64,000 bases of DNA from Saccharopolyspora endophytica. GTDB taxonomy: Bacteria > Actinomycetota > Actinomycetes > Mycobacteriales > Pseudonocardiaceae. The number at the start of each line of letters is the position of its first letter. Position 1 is the stretch's first letter. The stretch spans positions 62,001 to 126,000 of the forward strand of contig NZ_JAGPXE010000018.1 of NCBI RefSeq assembly GCF_018070075.1. The letters are read 5' to 3'. The notes beneath the pieces were generated by a model. The model was not told the origin of the DNA and made no database searches. It saw nothing but the letters and a program-made list of their open reading frames with translations. Of the stretch, positions 60,691 to 64,000 are shown in pieces. Position numbers and translations under genes: made by a program.

Positions 60691-61647
60691 ATGACACGAC
60701 GGGTGGACGGCTACGCCCTGGGCACTTTCTCCGACGGTTCCGGCGGTTTCGCCGGTCTCGTCGCGGGTGACCGGGTGCTGCGGCTGGAAGGTGCGGGGAC
60801 CGTTCGGGACCTGCTGGACGACTGGGAGACCACGCGCAACGAGCTGCCTGAGCTCGCGGCGGCACTGTCGAGCGGCGGTGGGATTCCGCTGGCGGAGCTG
60901 ACCGTTCAGGCGCCGGTGGAGCCGCGCCAGATCATCCAGGCGGGCGCCAACTACCGGAGCCACGTCGCCGAGATCGTGCTGTCCAGCCGGGAAGCAGACG
61001 ACACCCGCAGCGATGAGGAACTGCGCTGCGACGCCGAGCGCATGATGGACGACAAGGCCCGCACTGCAAGCCCGTTCTTCTTCAGCGGCCTGCCCGCGGC
61101 GATCTGCGGACCGGACGACGACGTGCTGCTGCCGGCCGAGTCCTCGCAGGTCGACTGGGAGGTCGAGCTCACCGCCGTCATCGGCAAGACCGCGCACCGG
61201 GTGCCGCGCGAACGCGCCATGGAGCACGTCGCCGGCTTCACCGTCTGCAACGACGTCAGCGCGCGCGACCTCCAGTTCCCCGCTGAGCACCGGCCGCTGG
61301 GCGGTGACTGGATCCGGGCGAAGAACCGGCCCACCTTCCTGCCGACCGGGCCGTTCATCGTCCCGACCGAGCAGCTGGCGGACTACCGGGAACTGGAGAT
61401 CACCCTCGACCTCAACGGGGAGCGCAAGCAGTCCGACGTCGCGGCGAACCTGCTCTTCGACGTCGAAGCGCTGGTGGCTGCCGTGTCGACGGCCACCACG
61501 CTGCACCCGGGTGATCTGATCCTCACCGGCAGCCCCGCGGGCAACGGCGGCAAGTGGCAGCGCTGGTTGCAGCCGGGTGACGTGCTGGAGGCGGGGATCT
61601 CGGGCATCGGCGTGCAGCGCAACACCTGCGTCCCGGAGCCCCGATGA
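60691..61647 (+). CDS. fumarylacetoacetate hydrolase family protein
   Basis: This 318-residue FAH-fold enzyme has metal-binding blocks QIIQAGANYRSHVAE, DWEVELTAVIGKTAHRV, CNDVSARDLQF and ILTGSPAGNG, with a KNRPTFLPTGPFIVP block. This set is typical of 2-hydroxyhepta-2,4-diene-1,7-dioate isomerase / acylpyruvate hydrolase-like members. It is the first gene of a plus-strand operon with an MBL-fold enzyme, an extradiol dioxygenase and a flavin hydroxylase. It probably acts on the ring-cleavage product. It starts at ATG 60691 behind GGAGG. Confidence 0.92.
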   Translation: MTRRVDGYALGTFSDGSGGFAGLVAGDRVLRLEGAGTVRDLLDDWETTRNELPELAAALSSGGGIPLAELTVQAPVEPRQIIQAGANYRSHVAEIVLSSREADDTRSDEELRCDAERMMDDKARTASPFFFSGLPAAICGPDDDVLLPAESSQVDWEVELTAVIGKTAHRVPRERAMEHVAGFTVCNDVSARDLQFPAEHRPLGGDWIRAKNRPTFLPTGPFIVPTEQLADYRELEITLDLNGERKQSDVAANLLFDVEALVAAVSTATTLHPGDLILTGSPAGNGGKWQRWLQPGDVLEAGISGIGVQRNTCVPEPR

Positions 61648-62552
61648 GCCGGACGGGCCCGGGCCGGGCGCAGGAGGTCTCCGACGGGATCCACGCCTTC
61701 GTGCAGCCCGACGGGAGCTGGATGATCAACAACAGCGGTTTCGTCGCCGGTTCCTCCGGGGTGCTGTGCGTGGACGCCTGCGCGACCGAGCGCCGCACCC
61801 GCGACCTGCTCGCCGCCATCGCCGAGGTGACGGCAGCACCCGTGCGGACGCTGGTCAACACCCACCACCACCCGGATCACACGGCGGGCAACGGGTTCTT
61901 CCCGAACGCCACGATCGTCGCGCACGAGCAGGCCCGCCCGGAGATGCGTGCGCTCGGCCTGCCCGGGAACGACGGCATCTGGTCCGATGTGGACTACGGC
62001 GATCTCGAACTCCAGCTGCCGTTTCTGACCTTCGCCGACCGGATCACCGCGTGGGTCGACGACCTGCGCTGCGAGCTGATGCACCCCGGACGGGCCGCGC
62101 ACACCACCAACGACGTCGTGGTGTGGATCCCGGAGCGCTCCGTGCTCTTCGCCGGCGACCTGCTGTTCAACGGCGGAACCCCGTTCCTGCTCTCGGGATC
62201 GGTGCGCGGCTCCATCGACGTCCTCGAACACTTCCTGGCGCCGCTCGGGGCCACCACGATCGTGCCCGGCCACGGTCCGGTGTGCGGCCCGGAGGTCATC
62301 GACGAGGTGCTGGACTACCTGCGCTTCGTCCTCGACCTCGCCGCGCGCGGCCGGGAAGCCGGGGTGAGCCCGCTGGAACTGGCCCGGGAGACCGACCTCG
62401 GCCGGTTCGCCGACTGGACCGACGGTGAGCGCATCGTCGGCAACCTGCACAGCGCCTACGCCGAGGAATCCGGGCTGCCGCTCGACGCCGGAGCCGCGCT
62501 GCGCGACATGGTCGCCTACAACGGCGGCCGCCCCCTGACCTGCCTGGCTTGA
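61644..62552 (+). CDS. MBL-fold metallo-hydrolase
   Basis: This 302-residue metallo-beta-lactamase fold enzyme has the metal motif NTHHHPDHTAGN, a later His (MHPGRAAHTTNDVVVWIPERSVLFAGDLLF with the bridging Asp) and a final His (VPGHGPVCG). It starts at ATG 61644, overlapping the FAH-family gene by 4 nt. In this setting it may hydrolyse a lactone or a CoA- or thiol-bound pathway intermediate; the substrate is unknown. Confidence 0.9.
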   Translation: MSRTGPGRAQEVSDGIHAFVQPDGSWMINNSGFVAGSSGVLCVDACATERRTRDLLAAIAEVTAAPVRTLVNTHHHPDHTAGNGFFPNATIVAHEQARPEMRALGLPGNDGIWSDVDYGDLELQLPFLTFADRITAWVDDLRCELMHPGRAAHTTNDVVVWIPERSVLFAGDLLFNGGTPFLLSGSVRGSIDVLEHFLAPLGATTIVPGHGPVCGPEVIDEVLDYLRFVLDLAARGREAGVSPLELARETDLGRFADWTDGERIVGNLHSAYAEESGLPLDAGAALRDMVAYNGGRPLTCLA

Positions 62553-62583
62553 AAGACCTTCCCACGCACCGAGGAGTGCCCGC

Positions 62584-63621
62584 ATGTCCGAGATCTTGCT
62601 GTCCCAGCTCGCCCACGTCGAGCTGATCAGCCCGAAGCCCGCCGAGACCGTCGAGTGGATGAAGGAGGTCTTCGGCCTGGAGGAGACCACCCGCGAGGGC
62701 CAGTCGGTCTACCTGCGCGGCTGGGCGGAATGGCTGCACTCGAGCCTCATCATCACCGAGGGCCGCGAACCCGGTGTCGGCCGGATCGGCTGGCGCGCCT
62801 ACGGCCCTGAGGACCCGGAGATCGTCGCCAAGCGGCTGGCCGACACCGAGGAAGCGGTGGGCTGGGTCGACGACTGGGCCGGGCACGGCGCCACCTACCA
62901 GTACCGCGCCCCGCACGGCAGGCACCTGCACGAGGTGTTCTGGGACGTCGAGCGCTACCAGGCACCGCCGGAGCAGCAGGACCCGGTGATCAAGAACCGG
63001 CCGCAGCGCTTCTCCGGCAAGGGGATCGGGGCCCGCTACCTCGACCACGTCACCATGCCGACCCAGAACATGCTCGGAGACATCGACTTCTACAAGCGGC
63101 TCGGCGCCCGCCACACCGCGCAGACCGAGGTCGAACCGGGCTTCGAGGTGTTCTCCACGTTGACCTGCAACGGAATTCGCTCCACGCACGACCTCGCGCT
63201 GGTCCCCGACTTCAGCGGCATGACCGGACGCGCCCACCACATCGCCTTCCGGGTCGACCAGCGCCAGGACGTCGAACGCGCGGCCGAGGTCTTCCTGGCC
63301 AACGACACGCCGATCGAGTTCGGGCCGGGCGTGCACGGCATCGACGAGATCACCTACCTCTACGTCCGCGAGCCCGGCGGGTTCCGCATGGAGATCAACG
63401 CCGGCGGCTGGGTCAACACCATGCCCGACTGGGAGACCACCACCTACCAAGCCGCGGGAGGCAACCCGGGCCAGAGCATCTGGCGCAACGTCGAAGCGCC
63501 CGAGGGCTTCCACGAGTCCTGGCCGCTGCCCGCGGGCGAGGCCGCAGAGAAGCAGGACGCGGCCGTCGCGGGCGAGAACGTGCGCGACTTCTTCGGTGAG
63601 CAGGCGGGCGGATCGCGATGA
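62584..63621 (+). CDS. extradiol ring-cleavage dioxygenase (VOC, type I)
   Basis: This 345-residue extradiol dioxygenase has two VOC domains. The second holds the Fe(II) ligands His155 (RYLDHVTMP), His218/219 (GRAHHIAFRVD) and Glu270 (PGGFRMEIN), and a conserved HGIDEITYLYV active-site segment. It cleaves a catechol-type ring next to the diol. The long C-terminal tail is not conserved in my recollection. It starts at ATG 62584 after GAGGAG and overlaps the flavin hydroxylase gene by 4 nt. The substrate is probably a substituted catechol made by that hydroxylase. Confidence 0.92.
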   Translation: MSEILLSQLAHVELISPKPAETVEWMKEVFGLEETTREGQSVYLRGWAEWLHSSLIITEGREPGVGRIGWRAYGPEDPEIVAKRLADTEEAVGWVDDWAGHGATYQYRAPHGRHLHEVFWDVERYQAPPEQQDPVIKNRPQRFSGKGIGARYLDHVTMPTQNMLGDIDFYKRLGARHTAQTEVEPGFEVFSTLTCNGIRSTHDLALVPDFSGMTGRAHHIAFRVDQRQDVERAAEVFLANDTPIEFGPGVHGIDEITYLYVREPGGFRMEINAGGWVNTMPDWETTTYQAAGGNPGQSIWRNVEAPEGFHESWPLPAGEAAEKQDAAVAGENVRDFFGEQAGGSR

Positions 63622-64000
63622 GCGTGCGACGCGTGCTCATCATCGGCGGCGGGATCGGCGGTCTCTCGGCGGCCATCGCGCTGCGCCGCACCGGCGTCGA
63701 GGTCGAGCTGATCGAGAAGAACGCCGAGTGGACGGTCTACGGCGTCGGGATCATCCAGCCCGGCAACGCGCTGCGAGCTCTGGACCAGCTCGGACTGGCC
63801 GAGCAGTGCGCGGCGCGGGGATACCCGATGCGCGGCGTGCGCAGCCTGACCGCCGACGGCGAGACGGTGCTCCGGGACGACACGCTGCCGTCCGTCATCC
63901 CGGGCCTGCCGCCGAACAACGGCATCACCCGCCACAGGCTGCACGACATCCTGGTCTCGGCCGCGCGGGAGGCCGGTGCGGACATCCGGACCGGCGTCAC
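63618..64000 (+). CDS. FAD-dependent aromatic hydroxylase, N-terminal part (cut by window end)
   Basis: The first 127 residues of a PHBH-type flavoprotein monooxygenase: RVLIIGGGIGGLSAAIALRRTGVEVELIEKN (GxGxxG FAD motif), then GVGIIQPGNALRALDQLGL and an HRLHDILVSAAREAGADIRTG segment, as in salicylate or 3-hydroxybenzoate hydroxylases. It starts at ATG 63618, overlapping the dioxygenase stop by 4 nt. The rest lies beyond the window. It probably makes the diol for the extradiol enzyme. Confidence 0.9.
   Translation, partial: MSVRRVLIIGGGIGGLSAAIALRRTGVEVELIEKNAEWTVYGVGIIQPGNALRALDQLGLAEQCAARGYPMRGVRSLTADGETVLRDDTLPSVIPGLPPNNGITRHRLHDILVSAAREAGADIRTGV

Overview
This 64 kb window is high-GC DNA (about 70% by eye). 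It is gene-dense, uses many GTG and TTG starts, and has frequent 1-13 nt gene overlaps. The gene content points to an actinobacterium: actinobacterial ben/cat genes with a LuxR-type BenR, a two-gene CrtYc/CrtYd lycopene cyclase, DUF3040, and a SigE/anti-sigma/HtrA-like locus. A Pseudonocardiales member (Saccharopolyspora-like) would fit, but that is inference. I see no rRNA, tRNA, CRISPR array or insertion sequence; the window looks chromosomal and largely catabolic.

Layout. 1-2427: end of a urease operon (ureC end, ureF, ureG, ureD). 2435-11606: acyl-CoA and keto-acid catabolism. A DUF1028 protein, an IclR regulator and an MHS-type transporter lie divergent to an acyl-CoA dehydrogenase and a CaiB-type CoA transferase; a second IclR regulator lies divergent to a two-subunit 3-oxoacid CoA-transferase; a second MHS transporter follows. 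12024-16682: a RidA - DUF1028 - M20 amidohydrolase operon, a divergent flavoprotein monooxygenase and a LysR regulator. 16863-21815: a tightly overlapped carotenoid operon (crtB, crtYc, crtYd, methyltransferase, CrtU-like desaturase, Rieske protein) of aromatic-carotenoid type. 21824-27689: PhoU, photolyase, an SDR-DUF2867 protein, DUF3040, an aldo-keto reductase and a PAP2-like membrane protein.

27701-41347: a complete benzoate-to-catechol-to-3-oxoadipate-enol-lactone region. The minus strand carries LysR-catB-catA-catC-benE. The plus strand carries benA-benB-[benC/FCD/benD fusion]-benK-benR. The single 883-residue polypeptide joining the BenC reductase, an FCD-like domain and the BenD dehydrogenase is the most unusual gene here. 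The enol-lactone product would feed the oxoadipate route, and the CoA-transferase pair at 8874-10244 could serve its end.

41335-47430: isochorismatase-like hydrolase, LysR, PrpF-type isomerase, MatC-type carrier, TetR and an MpaB/rubber-oxygenase-family protein. 47838-49987: a PDZ-less HtrA-type protease, an ECF sigma factor and a zinc-binding anti-sigma factor, resembling a rearranged mycobacterial SigE-RseA-HtrA locus. 50000-55530: a minus-strand array of a four-repeat secreted protein with an Asp/Asn-rich tail, a Crp-type regulator, MoxR, DUF58 and VWA proteins. 55727-64000: a flavoprotein monooxygenase, an acyl-CoA synthetase, and an aromatic-cleavage cluster under a LysR regulator (two FAH-family enzymes, an MBL-fold hydrolase, an extradiol dioxygenase and the start of an FAD hydroxylase). 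Its substrate cannot be read from the sequence.

Several divergent promoters carry paired or nested inverted repeats that look like operators: both IclR regions, the RidA/monooxygenase region, photolyase/SDR, TetR/MpaB, and both sides of the last LysR gene.
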